Source of the DNA: an uncultured Paracoccaceae bacterium
GTDB taxonomy: Bacteria > Pseudomonadota > Alphaproteobacteria > Rhodobacterales > Rhodobacteraceae
Direction of reading: 5' to 3'
Length of the DNA: 64,000 nucleotides
NCBI GenBank assembly: GCA_947492585.1
Contig: CANLND010000003.1
Location: forward strand, 1 to 64,000
Both the position numbers and the translations under genes were made by a program. Shown here one piece after another: positions 33,896 to 42,025 of the stretch; within the stretch, counting starts at the first letter, position 1, and the number at the start of each line of letters is the position of its first letter. The notes below the pieces were generated by a model, which was given only the letters and a program-made list of their open reading frames with translations, was not told the origin of the DNA and did no database searches.

Positions 33896-35143
33896 TTAGA
33901 ACAGGAAATCATCGCTGCTGACATCCGACAGCAATGTGTTTTCGAGCCTCAGGCTGTCGCCTGCGTCATCGGTGATCACCACGTCATCTCCGATTTGGTC
34001 AGCGTGGTTGATGATCAGGTCTTCGTAAGATGTGATGCCATCAGCACGCCGCAAATTCACGAGATCCTCAAGCGAGTTGAAATCGGTGACGATATCTTCG
34101 CCACTGGAAAATGCAAACGTGTCCCGCCCGTTGCCGCCTTCCAGTGTGTCATCGCCAGCGCCACCAATTAGGTAATCGCGACCATTGCCGCCGAACAGCT
34201 GATCTTCACCATTACCGCCGATGAGCCGGTCACGTGCCCCCCCTCCATGGAGCTCGTCATCGCCGTTGCCGCCCTTCAGTTTATCGCGGCCCCGATTGCC
34301 AAAAAGGATGTCATCGTTGGATCCACCATGGACAAAATCGTTGCCAGCGCCGCCGACCAAAAGATCCAACCCTGATCCGCCACGCAGCTGGTCATTGCCA
34401 CCGCGACCTAGCAATTGATCTGCGCCCGACGCGCCCATTAGGACGTCGTTTTCGGTGCTGCCAATCAGGATGTCATCGCCTGCTAACCCACTTATCGATC
34501 CTGTTTGTTTCAGAACCAATAGATCCGCGTCGCTGGTTGCCGTGGTCGAGGACGGCGCTTCAGGTTCCGGCGTTGGTTCTGGCGCAGGGGCCGGCTGCGG
34601 TACTGGTTCCGGATCAGGCTGTGGTTCGGGCTGTGGCTCAGGGGCAGGCTGAGGCTCCGGCACCGGGTCGGGAGGGGTGATTCCTGTATCCAGTTGAACC
34701 TCCGCGGATGTCTTCGCAAAGTTCTGCGTGACCATGACGGCCTCGTAACCGCCATAGTTCCCGAGTTCGATACCAATACCGATATATGTCACATCTGGGT
34801 TCAAGATGTTGGCCCTGTGGCCCGGGCTGTTCATCAACGAGGTGTGCAGATTGACAACGTCATCCTCAATTCCCGGTTCTCCGCGCAGGCTTTGCCATGC
34901 GATGTTTTCAGCCCAGGCCCAGGAGCCAGAAAATTCAAAATCGGCGAGCCGGATGCGATCGCCAGCTCTGGTGCCATTGATGCCGGTGTGTGAGAATACG
35001 TCCTCTTCAAGCATCCAGGTGCTGTGATCTTCGGCAGCTTCGTTAAGGCGCAATTCCAGCGTGAGGGGATTCAAACCCCTCGATTCCCGTTCGGCGTTGA
35101 TCAGGTCTAACATTTGACGTTCGAAATTCGTCGCGGTGCTCAT
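33896..35143 (-). CDS. Secreted CAP-domain protein with RTX calcium-binding repeats
   Basis: A 415-residue protein in three parts. Residues about 10-145 are a CAP/SCP-PR1 domain (INAERESRGLNPLTL, AAEDHSTWMLEEDVFSHTG, GTRAGDRI, NSPGHRANILNPDVTYIGIG). Residues about 155-195 are a Pro-Glu-rich linker (PEPQPAPEPQPEPQ pattern). Residues about 215-335 contain RTX nonapeptides of GGxGxDxLx type, followed by a C-terminal segment ending DDFLF, typical of type I secretion signals. There is no Sec signal peptide. It should be exported by a type I ABC system and fold on calcium outside the cell. No hlyB/hlyD-type genes are in the window. Function, possibly adhesion or lysis, is unknown. Confidence 0.9.
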   Translation of the reverse strand: MSTATNFERQMLDLINAERESRGLNPLTLELRLNEAAEDHSTWMLEEDVFSHTGINGTRAGDRIRLADFEFSGSWAWAENIAWQSLRGEPGIEDDVVNLHTSLMNSPGHRANILNPDVTYIGIGIELGNYGGYEAVMVTQNFAKTSAEVQLDTGITPPDPVPEPQPAPEPQPEPQPDPEPVPQPAPAPEPTPEPEAPSSTTATSDADLLVLKQTGSISGLAGDDILIGSTENDVLMGASGADQLLGRGGNDQLRGGSGLDLLVGGAGNDFVHGGSNDDILFGNRGRDKLKGGNGDDELHGGGARDRLIGGNGEDQLFGGNGRDYLIGGAGDDTLEGGNGRDTFAFSSGEDIVTDFNSLEDLVNLRRADGITSYEDLIINHADQIGDDVVITDDAGDSLRLENTLLSDVSSDDFLF

Positions 35144-35490
35144 CGACTTGCAATCCTTATAGTGGTGCCCGGGTTTTCCGGCGCAAACGAAAGTAAAACC
35201 GTCCTAACCTGCGAATTTGGTTTCTAAATCCACATTTTACAATCGTTAATAAACTTGCAATTTATTGCTAAAGCTAAACAGAGCGCTGAGCGCTTATTCG
35301 CTTTTGCTTATATTGCAAGCCGTTACTCGCCGTTTCAAACTGCCTATCTTTGCGATTTTTCGCCGTCGACAGTCTCGAATAGGTTGGGGCTTCTCCACCG
35401 TTTGTTAACTGATGAAGGTGCAATGGTTAGTTTTTGTGAAAGGTTAATGTCTTTTTCTGGGCATCATAAAATGAGCGGTGCCTTAGAAAT
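35144..35490. other. AT-rich intergenic region upstream of the CAP-RTX gene
   Basis: About 350 bases, notably AT-rich compared with the rest of the window. It must hold the promoter of the CAP-RTX gene. I see no supported gene; an open frame on the plus strand here runs into the rpsU terminator and lacks a ribosome-binding site. Confidence 0.55.
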
Positions 35491-35494
35491 GACA

Positions 35495-35520
35495 AACCCC
35501 CGCGGCCAGGGCCACGGGGG
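35495..35520 (-). terminator. Terminator of rpsU
   Basis: CCCCCGCGGC (35497-35506) pairs with GCCACGGGGG (35511-35520) with one mismatch; on the minus strand it is followed by TTTGTCATTT. It lies about 40 bases after the rpsU stop. Confidence 0.8.
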
Positions 35521-35561
35521 TCGTCAATTCTTGGGTATCCAGTAAAAGCTGGTAGAAGATC

Positions 35562-35768
35562 TTAGAGGAGACCTTCGCGCTGTGCTTTCTTACGTGCCAG
35601 TTTACGGGCACGGCGGATCGCTTCAGCTTTTTCGCGCGCTTTTTTCTCGGACGGTTTCTCGAAATGTTGCTTGAGCTTCATTTCGCGGAAGACGCCTTCA
35701 CGCTGCAGCTTTTTCTTCAGGGCACGAAGCGCCTGATCGACATTGTTGTCACGAACACTAACCTGCAT
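35562..35768 (-). CDS. rpsU: 30S ribosomal protein S21
   Basis: The 68-residue basic S21 has a complete sequence: [20 protein letters not shown], then [20 protein letters not shown] and a lysine/arginine-rich tail. It binds the 30S subunit near the 3' end of 16S rRNA and helps initiation. It is monocistronic with its own terminator and divergent from a COQ9 gene, a common pairing in Rhodobacterales. Confidence 0.98.
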   Translation of the reverse strand: MQVSVRDNNVDQALRALKKKLQREGVFREMKLKQHFEKPSEKKAREKAEAIRRARKLARKKAQREGLL

Positions 35769-35892
35769 GTGGTTTTCACCACCTTTCTAAGTTTGAAGTT
35801 GCAAGGAAATTGCAGGAAGCCGCCATATAGCAAGCGCGTGCTTTTTTGTCTAGTACTGGGGTAACCCACATTTTTGGTGAGAGGAGACCAGC

Positions 35893-36588
35893 ATGGCAGC
35901 ACAGACACCTTCGATCGAGCGGGATCAGGCGCTGACGACATTGCTGGAGGCGGCGCTGATGCATGTCGCCTTTGATGGCTGGAGCGCGGCAACCTTTCAG
36001 GCGGCGATTCGTGACAGTGGTTTGGATCCGGCTCTGTCGCATGCATTGTGCCCGCGCGGCGCAGTGGATCTGGCCGTGGCGTATCACAAAGCAGGGGATG
36101 CGCTGATGTTACAGCAGCTGGCTGCTGCGGATCTGGCGGAGATGCGGTTTCGCGATCGGATTGCATTGGCGGTGCGATTGCGGCTGGACGCGGCCGATGA
36201 CAAAGAAGCTGTGCGACGGGGCACGACGTTGTTTACGTTGCCGCAATATGCCGGGGATGGCGCGCGGCTAATCTGGGGCACCTGTGACGCCATTTGGACC
36301 GCCTTAGGGGATCAATCAGAGGACGCCAATTGGTACAGCAAACGGGCCACCCTAGCGGGGGTCTATTCGTCGACGGTGTTGTTCTGGCTGGGCGATGACA
36401 GTCTCGACCACCAAGCAACATATGAATTTTTGGACCGCCGGATCGAAAATGTTATGGGGTTTGAAAAGGTAAAGGCTCAGCTGCAAGCCAATCCGGTGTT
36501 GAAGCCGTTTCTGGCAGGGCCAAATTGGTTGATGCAGCAGATTCGCAAGCCGCATGCGCGCGACGATATGCCAGGACAGAGCCGTTAA
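35893..36588 (+). CDS. COQ9 family protein (ubiquinone biosynthesis)
   Basis: A 231-residue protein of the COQ9 family. The N-terminal part resembles a TetR-like helix bundle (LEAALMHVAFDGWSAATFQAA, LCPRGAVDLAVAYH), and the C-terminal block YSKRATLAGVYSSTVLFWLGD with DSLDHQATYEFLDRRIENVM is the conserved COQ9 core. COQ9 binds lipid and supports the COQ7 hydroxylase step of ubiquinone synthesis. ATG 35893 follows GAGAGGAGACCAGC. A quinone oxidoreductase gene follows on the same strand after about 130 bases. Confidence 0.93.
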   Translation: MAAQTPSIERDQALTTLLEAALMHVAFDGWSAATFQAAIRDSGLDPALSHALCPRGAVDLAVAYHKAGDALMLQQLAAADLAEMRFRDRIALAVRLRLDAADDKEAVRRGTTLFTLPQYAGDGARLIWGTCDAIWTALGDQSEDANWYSKRATLAGVYSSTVLFWLGDDSLDHQATYEFLDRRIENVMGFEKVKAQLQANPVLKPFLAGPNWLMQQIRKPHARDDMPGQSR

Positions 36589-36715
36589 ACGACGGGTTTC
36601 ACACAGAAGGTGACGACTGCAAGGTCCATGAAATCGATAAATTTGACAAAATGTAGCGGACGCACGCAGGCCCTATTGGCGGCGCTGCGCCGGACAGGTG
36701 AGGAGATCAGAGCAA

Positions 36716-37696
36716 ATGACACAGATGATGCGCGCGGTTGAAATTTCAGAACCCGGAGGCCCTGACGTCCTGCGCGTGGTCGAGCGGCCCCGCCCCGTGG
36801 CGGCCCCAGGTCAGGTGGTGATCAAAGTGGCCTATGCGGGGGTGAACAGACCTGATGCCTTGCAGCGCGCCGGGGCTTATGCGCCGCCCAAAGGGGCAAG
36901 TGACTTGCCGGGTTTGGAAGCGTCTGGTGAGGTGGTTTCGGTTGGCGAAGGTGTGAGTATTGTTGCGGTTGGCGATCTGGTGTGCGCGCTGTTGCCCGGG
37001 GGAGGCTATGCTGAATATGTCGCGACCCCAGCTGCGCATTGTTTGCCGGTGCCAGACGGGTTGGATCTGAAACAGGCCGCATGTCTGCCTGAAACCTTTT
37101 TCACTGTGTGGTCCAATGTGTTTGGCCGCGGCAATTTACAAGCGGGCGAACGGCTGCTGGTGCACGGGGGATCGTCTGGGATTGGAACAACGGCAATCCA
37201 GCTGGCTCAGGCTTTGGGGGCACGGGTTTTTGCGACGGCGGGTTCTGACGAGAAATGTGCAGCCTGTGTGTCTCTTGGGGCAGAGCGGGCGATCAATTAT
37301 CGGGACGAAGACTTTGTATCGGTGATGAAAGCCGAAGGTGGCGCAGATGTGATTTTGGATATGGTGGGCGGTGACTATATTCCGCGCAATCTGAAATGTC
37401 TTGCGGATGATGGACGTCTTGTGCAGATTGCGTTTCTGGCAGGGCCCAAGGTGGAGTTGAACTTTGTCCACGTGATGACCCGTCGTTTGACCATCACGGG
37501 ATCAACTTTGCGGCCACAGAGCGATTTGATCAAAGCGGGAATAGCGCAAGAGCTGCACAAAACGGTGTGGCCTTTGCTGGCGACCGGTCGGATTGCACCG
37601 GTGATGGATCAGTGTTTTGATCTGGCCGATGCTGCGGCGGCTCATGCTCGGATGGAGAGTTCGCAACATATTGGAAAAATTGTCCTAAAGGTGTGA
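36716..37696 (+). CDS. Zinc-independent quinone oxidoreductase (MDR/PIG3 family)
   Basis: A 326-residue medium-chain dehydrogenase/reductase of the NAD(P)H-quinone oxidoreductase (PIG3/TP53I3-like) type. It has no zinc-ligand cysteine pattern. The GroES-like N-terminal domain (VKVAYAGVNRPDALQRAG, LPGLEASGEVVSVG) is followed by the Rossmann domain with the motif VHGGSSGIGTTAIQLAQALG, then ITGSTLRPQS and the C-terminal SSQHIGKIVLKV. It reduces quinones or alpha,beta-enones with NADPH. ATG 36716 has AGGAG upstream. Confidence 0.93.
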   Translation: MTQMMRAVEISEPGGPDVLRVVERPRPVAAPGQVVIKVAYAGVNRPDALQRAGAYAPPKGASDLPGLEASGEVVSVGEGVSIVAVGDLVCALLPGGGYAEYVATPAAHCLPVPDGLDLKQAACLPETFFTVWSNVFGRGNLQAGERLLVHGGSSGIGTTAIQLAQALGARVFATAGSDEKCAACVSLGAERAINYRDEDFVSVMKAEGGADVILDMVGGDYIPRNLKCLADDGRLVQIAFLAGPKVELNFVHVMTRRLTITGSTLRPQSDLIKAGIAQELHKTVWPLLATGRIAPVMDQCFDLADAAAAHARMESSQHIGKIVLKV

Positions 37697-37756
37697 GCTT
37701 CAGCTGACTGACCGTGCTGTTAACGCGGAACGGTTTTGGTCCCGATAGGTGCAACC

Positions 37757-37812
37757 GCGCCGCGCAAAAAGGGGGCTGGGCAGGTTTGCCCAGCCCCCTT
37801 TTTGCGCGGCGC
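37757..37812. terminator. 26-bp perfect palindrome acting as bidirectional terminator
   Basis: Each arm is 26 bases, beginning GCGCCGCGCAAAAAGGGGGC on the left, with a GGTT loop and no mismatch. It lies between the convergent quinone oxidoreductase and DUF2189 genes. The A5/T5 blocks inside the stem supply a T run on either strand. Confidence 0.85.
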
Positions 37813-37854
37813 CCCCGCTCCATTGCCGCTGTCAGGGGCATGGGGAGGCGGGGG

Positions 37855-38709
37855 TCAAAGGATGATCCGGCGATAGAGGTGCCAAGTGGCATGCCCAAGC
37901 ACAGGAACAACCACTATCATGCCCGCAAAAAAGGGCAGGGCCGCCAGGATCAGGCTGGTTCCGATCAGGCCTCCCCAAATCAGAGAAACGCTGAAATTTG
38001 CGCGTACAGCGCGCAGCGACGTGACAACAGCAACAGGGAGCCCAACGCGTCGGTCGAGCAGCAGTGGGAACGAAATGAAGCTCACTGCAAAGGCAACACC
38101 TGCAAAGCCTGCGCCAACGATCATTCCGCTGACTGCCATGACCTGCCCAGAGCGGGTGGTGAAGACATCCGTCAGAAAAGTCATAAGACTGGCGGGCTGT
38201 GCAGGGCCCATGGTGCGCATATAGATCATATTGGCGGCAATCAGCCATGCGATGAACAACGCTGCCAAGAACAGGCTGAGCACGAACACCGCCAAAAAGG
38301 CCGGAGATCGCAACACGGCAAAGGCGTCTGCCCAGCGGGCCTCGAAACCCGCCTCGCGGCGTGCCGACATTTCATAAAGACCAAGCGCAGCAACGGGTCC
38401 CAAAATGGCAAAGCCCATGATCATCGGCACCAACAGCGGGAAGAGGTGTTCTGACATTGCAAACAGGACCAATGCCAGGCCGATAAGCGGGTAGAAAAAA
38501 ACCAAAAACATTGCGTCGCTGCGGCAGGTTGCAAAATCTTTTGCCCCGAGCCGCAATGCCTGCGTCAGATCGCTCACTGTCAGTTGGCGTATTTGGGGTG
38601 TGTCGGTTGAGGAGGAGCCAATTTGTTCAAGAGAATCGCCGATATGGAGGCTTGCATCTCCGACATTTCGCGCCAGCCAGGAAAGTGGATTTCCGATCGT
38701 TTGTCCCAT
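37855..38709 (-). CDS. DUF2189 integral membrane protein
   Basis: A 284-residue inner-membrane protein of the DUF2189 family with about six hydrophobic segments. The conserved soluble start IRQLTVSDLTQALRLGAKDF precedes TM1, and the DRRVGLPVAVVTSLRAVRAN loop lies near the C-terminal third. No function is known for the family. ATG 38709 has AAGGAG eight bases upstream on the minus strand. The roughly 265 bases between this gene and the RNase gene show nothing recognisable. Confidence 0.9.
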   Translation of the reverse strand: MGQTIGNPLSWLARNVGDASLHIGDSLEQIGSSSTDTPQIRQLTVSDLTQALRLGAKDFATCRSDAMFLVFFYPLIGLALVLFAMSEHLFPLLVPMIMGFAILGPVAALGLYEMSARREAGFEARWADAFAVLRSPAFLAVFVLSLFLAALFIAWLIAANMIYMRTMGPAQPASLMTFLTDVFTTRSGQVMAVSGMIVGAGFAGVAFAVSFISFPLLLDRRVGLPVAVVTSLRAVRANFSVSLIWGGLIGTSLILAALPFFAGMIVVVPVLGHATWHLYRRIIL

Positions 38710-38975
38710 CAAAATCTCCTTGTGCTGTCCAGTGTATGGACCGCGCCAGAGGCTGATTGGTACTGCTGGCCTCTCGGTGGCCCCATCGTAAGTGTACCAC
38801 AAACGCGCCGTTCTTTCGTGGGGGGCTAGCGCGAAATCAAGAGACCGGGTGCAATTGTGATCACGAATTTCAATCCAAAGCTGAAGGGCGTTTGGTTGGC
38901 CTCTCCCTTAAGGAGTTGGCGCCCTTCTTAGGGATCATTGATCCGGTGAGGCCGGTGTCTGGTGCCTACGGGGGG

Positions 38976-39620
38976 TTAGCGAATTGGGCTAAACGACGCG
39001 TCTTTTAGCGTACAATCTTTGATCACATCACGACCGCAGGGGACTGGCATCAATTGTCGGGACAGACAGATCCGCGCCTCTTGGATGTAACCTTGACGGC
39101 AGGTGATTGTCAGGCTGTCTGGTGTCAGGTCTTTGTTTTCGGACAAAAACGCCTCTTCGATCACCGAGGCTGGAAGTTTAACAGGGCGCTCCAGTTTGCG
39201 CAGGACTTGCGGTTTGTTGACGCGCTCGAACGCTTCGCGTGAGAGGGTGAAATACTGCTCGGCCGAGAGCCCAGAGCAGGTGCCATGTTTTTTCCACTGG
39301 TGCCAGGCCAGGCCAGCGGTGCCCATGATGTCTTTCATCTGGTCGGTGCGGGTCCGTCGGGGCGCAGCAGCAGTTGTGCGGCAGTAGCTGGGCCAGCCCT
39401 GGTGAAATTGCGGCCATAGCCCATGCAGAATCCAGCCGTGATCATGGCGGGGGTCGCATTGGTCAGATTGGCGCGCGTCTCCGTCCAGTTCACACCAGTT
39501 GGGCGACCAACTCAGCGCCAGAACGTAATAATCAAATGCACCCGCGCGTTCGCCCTCGGCATGAATCGGGGAAGACAGCAGGAGCAAAACGGTAAAAAAG
39601 GGGGCAAACAAGCTGCGCAT
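38976..39620 (-). CDS. Secreted ribonuclease T2 family enzyme
   Basis: A 214-residue protein with a signal peptide (residues 1-21, cleavage after IHA). It carries the two T2 catalytic boxes: ILHGLWP (His66) and WHQWKKHGTC (Lys111, His112), plus eight or so cysteines for disulfides. T2 enzymes cut single-stranded RNA through 2',3'-cyclic phosphates in the periplasm or outside. The position that is Glu in fungal enzymes (HEW) is Gln here (HQW). Together with the 5'-nucleotidase-family enzyme elsewhere in the window, it could support RNA scavenging. Confidence 0.92.
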   Translation of the reverse strand: MRSLFAPFFTVLLLLSSPIHAEGERAGAFDYYVLALSWSPNWCELDGDARQSDQCDPRHDHGWILHGLWPQFHQGWPSYCRTTAAAPRRTRTDQMKDIMGTAGLAWHQWKKHGTCSGLSAEQYFTLSREAFERVNKPQVLRKLERPVKLPASVIEEAFLSENKDLTPDSLTITCRQGYIQEARICLSRQLMPVPCGRDVIKDCTLKDASFSPIR

Positions 39621-39764
39621 TGGGCTCTTTCCTTATGGGTTGTTCGTGACTATATAGAAGTGAAGTTCCCCGACAACGGAAACCCACCCCAAGACGCGGG
39701 GCAGCCTTTTCAGGCGACGGGAAAGTTGTATCTGGGGTGTGTTGAGATTTAAGGAGATGAGCGC

Positions 39765-40517
39765 ATGGCAAAACCGTTGATGGCCAAAGCGACCGCCGTG
39801 TGGCTGGTGGACAATACCACGATCAGCTTTAAACAGATTGCCGATTTTGTTGGCATGCACGAACTGGAAATTCAGGGCATCGCAGATGGTGACGTCGCCG
39901 TTGGTGTGAAGGGCTATGACCCTCTGGCCAACAGCCAGTTGACCCAGGAGGAAATCGACAAAGCGCAAGCGAGCCCGTTGCACAAGCTGCGTTTGAAGTT
40001 CAATCCCTCCGCTGCTGGTGAAGAAAAACGCCGCGGTCCACGGTATACGCCGCTGTCCAAACGTCAGGACCGTCCGAATTCAATCTTGTGGCTGGTGAAA
40101 TTCCACCCTGAGCTGTCGGATGCACAGATTGCCAAGCTGGTGGGCACCACCAAGCCAACCATTCAGTCCATCCGGGAACGCACGCATTGGAACATTTCCA
40201 ATATGCAGCCCATCGATCCCGTAGCTTTGGGGCTGTGTAAGCAGTCTGAGCTGGACGCGATTGTTCAAAAAGCCGCTGCTGCTAAGGCCGCCGAAGGCGG
40301 GGTCATGAACGATGACGAGCGCCGCAAGCTGGTGTCGACAGAGCAGTCGTTGGGGATGGAGACAGAGCCCAAAATTCCAAGCGGCATGGAAGGTCTTGAG
40401 ACCTTTACCTTGGGCGGCGCGCCTGAGAAGGTCGAAGAAGAGATTGTTGACGCTGACAGCTTCTTCAATCTGCCGTCCGGTGGCGGCGACGATGAAGACG
40501 ACGATTCGCGTGTGTGA
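39765..40517 (+). CDS. trcR: Cell cycle transcriptional regulator TrcR (DUF1013)
   Basis: A 250-residue DUF1013 protein, specific to alphaproteobacteria. Two sigma-like helix-turn-helix stretches are visible: AVWLVDNTTISFKQIADFVG (about 12-31) and ILWLVKFHPELSDAQIAKLVGTT (about 107-129), followed by KPTIQSIRERTHWN. The tail is very acidic (GGGDDEDDDSRV). Homologues act as cell-cycle-linked transcription regulators. Start ATG follows AAGGAGATGAGCGC. It is monocistronic with a strong terminator. Confidence 0.92.
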   Translation: MAKPLMAKATAVWLVDNTTISFKQIADFVGMHELEIQGIADGDVAVGVKGYDPLANSQLTQEEIDKAQASPLHKLRLKFNPSAAGEEKRRGPRYTPLSKRQDRPNSILWLVKFHPELSDAQIAKLVGTTKPTIQSIRERTHWNISNMQPIDPVALGLCKQSELDAIVQKAAAAKAAEGGVMNDDERRKLVSTEQSLGMETEPKIPSGMEGLETFTLGGAPEKVEEEIVDADSFFNLPSGGGDDEDDDSRV

Positions 40518-40551
40518 TGTGAGTGTCGTCTAGGTCGACATCTGTTGAACC

Positions 40552-40593
40552 AAAAGAAAACCTCCACCGTATGTTCGGTGGGGGTTTTCTTTT
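40552..40593 (+). terminator. Terminator after trcR
   Basis: An 18-bp stem, AAAAGAAAACCTCCACCG / CGGTGGGGGTTTTCTTTT, with one G-T pair and a 6-base loop (TATGTT), begins 34 bases after the trcR stop. Confidence 0.93.
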
Positions 40594-40670
40594 GTCGAGT
40601 TATGTTGAGTTATTCGGTCGCACAGGTGCTCCCGCCCGCTGTCGGCAAATCAGAGATTGCTTTCCATCGG

Positions 40671-40711
40671 TTGGGCCGGGCGCCGCGCCAGAGGCGCGGC
40701 GCCCGGCCCAA
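40671..40711. repeat. 19-bp perfect palindromic repeat (TTGGGCC family)
   Basis: The arms TTGGGCCGGGCGCCGCGCC and its exact complement flank a 3-base loop (AGA). It lies between trcR and recR. A second member with the same TTGGGCC..GGC ends and a 3-base loop is at 57830-57868. There is no T run, so it is a repeat element more than a classical terminator. Confidence 0.75.
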
Positions 40712-40787
40712 GACTGCAGATGTTGTGGCTGTGCCATGACGTCGTCGCAGGCGCGGGAGAGTCTGTGCTGAGGGGGTGCCTGCGGTG

Positions 40788-41387
40788 TCAAAAGGTTTTT
40801 CGAGCATTCATTGCAGCAGTTATCGTGCCGTCATCCAGATAATCCAGCTCACCACCAATGGGTACGCCCTGTGCCAATGAGGTCAGTTGCACCCGGTCGC
40901 CCAACTGATCCGCGATGTAATGGGCGGTGGTCTGGCCATCGATCGTGGCGTTGAGCGCCAAGATGACTTCGCGCACGTTTTCAGTGGCGATACGGTCGAC
41001 CAAGCGTGGGATACGCAGCTCATCCGGGCCGACGGCGTCCAGTGCGGACAGTGTTCCGCCGAGCACGTGATACCGGCCCTTGAACACGCCTGCGCGCTCC
41101 ATCGCCCAAAGATCTGAAACGTCTTCGACAACGCAGAGTTCGCCGTTTTGACGGCGCTCGTCTTCGCAGATGTCGCAGATGTCGCCGGTGCCGACATTGC
41201 CGCAGTTCAGGCATTCGCGCGCTGTTTCTGAGACTTTGGTCAACGCCTCGGCAAGAGGGGCCAAAAGGACAGCGCGTTTGCGGATGAGGTGTAGTACAAC
41301 GCGCCGCGCTGAGCGGGGCCCAAGGCCGGGCAGTTTGGCCATCAGAGAAATCAGATGTTCGATGTGACGGGTGGAATTTTGTGCCAT
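40788..41387 (-). CDS. recR: Recombination protein RecR
   Basis: The 199-residue RecR helps RecF/RecO load RecA on gapped DNA. The N-terminal helix-hairpin-helix ([20 protein letters not shown]) is followed by the C4 zinc finger [16 protein letters not shown] and a Toprim domain ([43 protein letters not shown]). Full length. It follows ybaB on the minus strand, the usual dnaX-ybaB-recR order, but a terminator hairpin lies between ybaB and recR. Confidence 0.98.
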   Translation of the reverse strand: MAQNSTRHIEHLISLMAKLPGLGPRSARRVVLHLIRKRAVLLAPLAEALTKVSETARECLNCGNVGTGDICDICEDERRQNGELCVVEDVSDLWAMERAGVFKGRYHVLGGTLSALDAVGPDELRIPRLVDRIATENVREVILALNATIDGQTTAHYIADQLGDRVQLTSLAQGVPIGGELDYLDDGTITAAMNARKTF

Positions 41388-41460
41388 GTCGAGGAGATCT
41401 GCCTGTGTGCTGGTGCGCGTCTGACCTGAGAATAGGCCGTGATTTTAGGGATTGGGCAAG

Positions 41461-41487
41461 AAAAATGCGGACAGAGTGCCCGCATTT
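41461..41487 (-). terminator. Terminator between ybaB and recR
   Basis: AAATGCGG (41463-41470) pairs with CCGCATTT (41480-41487); on the minus strand the stem is followed by TTTTT. It suggests recR has its own promoter or depends on read-through. Confidence 0.8.
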
Positions 41488-41523
41488 GTTCGGTGTTCAG
41501 ATCTGGGACGTAGGTGGCGCAGA

Positions 41524-41868
41524 TCAGAAGGGCAGCTTCATATCTGCAGGCAGGCCCATGGATTCGGTCAGCGCTTTCATTTCTTCCTGCGCCTTTTCGG
41601 CGGCTTTGCCCTGTGCGTCTTTGATGGCAGCGAGGATCAGGTCTTCGACCACCTCTTTGTCATCGCCATTGAAGATGGAAGGATCGATGTCCAGCGCCTT
41701 TAGTTCGCCCTTGGCAGAGGCTGTGGCCTTGACCAGGCCTGCGCCGGATTCGCCGGTGACCATGACGTTGTGCAGATCGTCCTGCATCTGGGTCATTTTA
41801 CCTTGCAGCTCTTGCGCGGATTTCATCATCTTGGCCATATCGCCAAGACCACCGAGGCCTTTGAACAT
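41524..41868 (-). CDS. ybaB: YbaB/EbfC nucleoid-associated protein
   Basis: A 114-residue dimeric DNA-binding protein of the YbaB/EbfC family (MFKGLGGLGDMAKMMKSAQE, VTGESGAGLVKATASAKGEL, LDIDPSIFNGDDKEVVEDLI). It is normal in length and lies between dnaX and recR as in most proteobacteria. Confidence 0.97.
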   Translation of the reverse strand: MFKGLGGLGDMAKMMKSAQELQGKMTQMQDDLHNVMVTGESGAGLVKATASAKGELKALDIDPSIFNGDDKEVVEDLILAAIKDAQGKAAEKAQEEMKALTESMGLPADMKLPF

Positions 41869-41964
41869 GTATTTTCTCCTGACTGAAGTCTTTGGGCGTT
41901 AGATACGCAGTGCAACCGGTGCCGACAAGGGGGCGGGGCATTTGCGGTGTCTTGGTGTTGGAAC

Positions 41965-42015
41965 GAGGGGCGCGGCCCCTCGCGCTCCCCGGGGTATTTT
42001 GGGCCAAAAAGAAGC
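41965..42015 (+). repeat. Roseobacter-type terminator-like intergenic repeat, copy 2
   Basis: The hairpin GAGGGGC-GCG-GCCCCTC (41965-41981) is followed by GCTCCCCGGGGTATTTTGGG and CCAAAAAGAAG. The tail matches the copy at 16155-16190. It lies between dnaX and ybaB, in the orientation opposite to transcription. Confidence 0.65.
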
Positions 42016-42025
42016 GTGCGCGGCG

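Noticed and set aside
34234-34680. Repetitive Ser/Pro- or Gly-rich frames on the plus strand opposite the RTX region
   Set aside because: They mirror the RTX and Pro-Glu coding repeats of the minus-strand gene. The DNA repetition is explained by protein repeats, not by a tandem DNA repeat element.
35255-35545. Open reading frame of 96 codons on the plus strand in the AT-rich gap
   Set aside because: No ribosome-binding site, no recognisable domain, and the frame runs through the rpsU terminator hairpin. Better explained as promoter DNA of the CAP-RTX gene.
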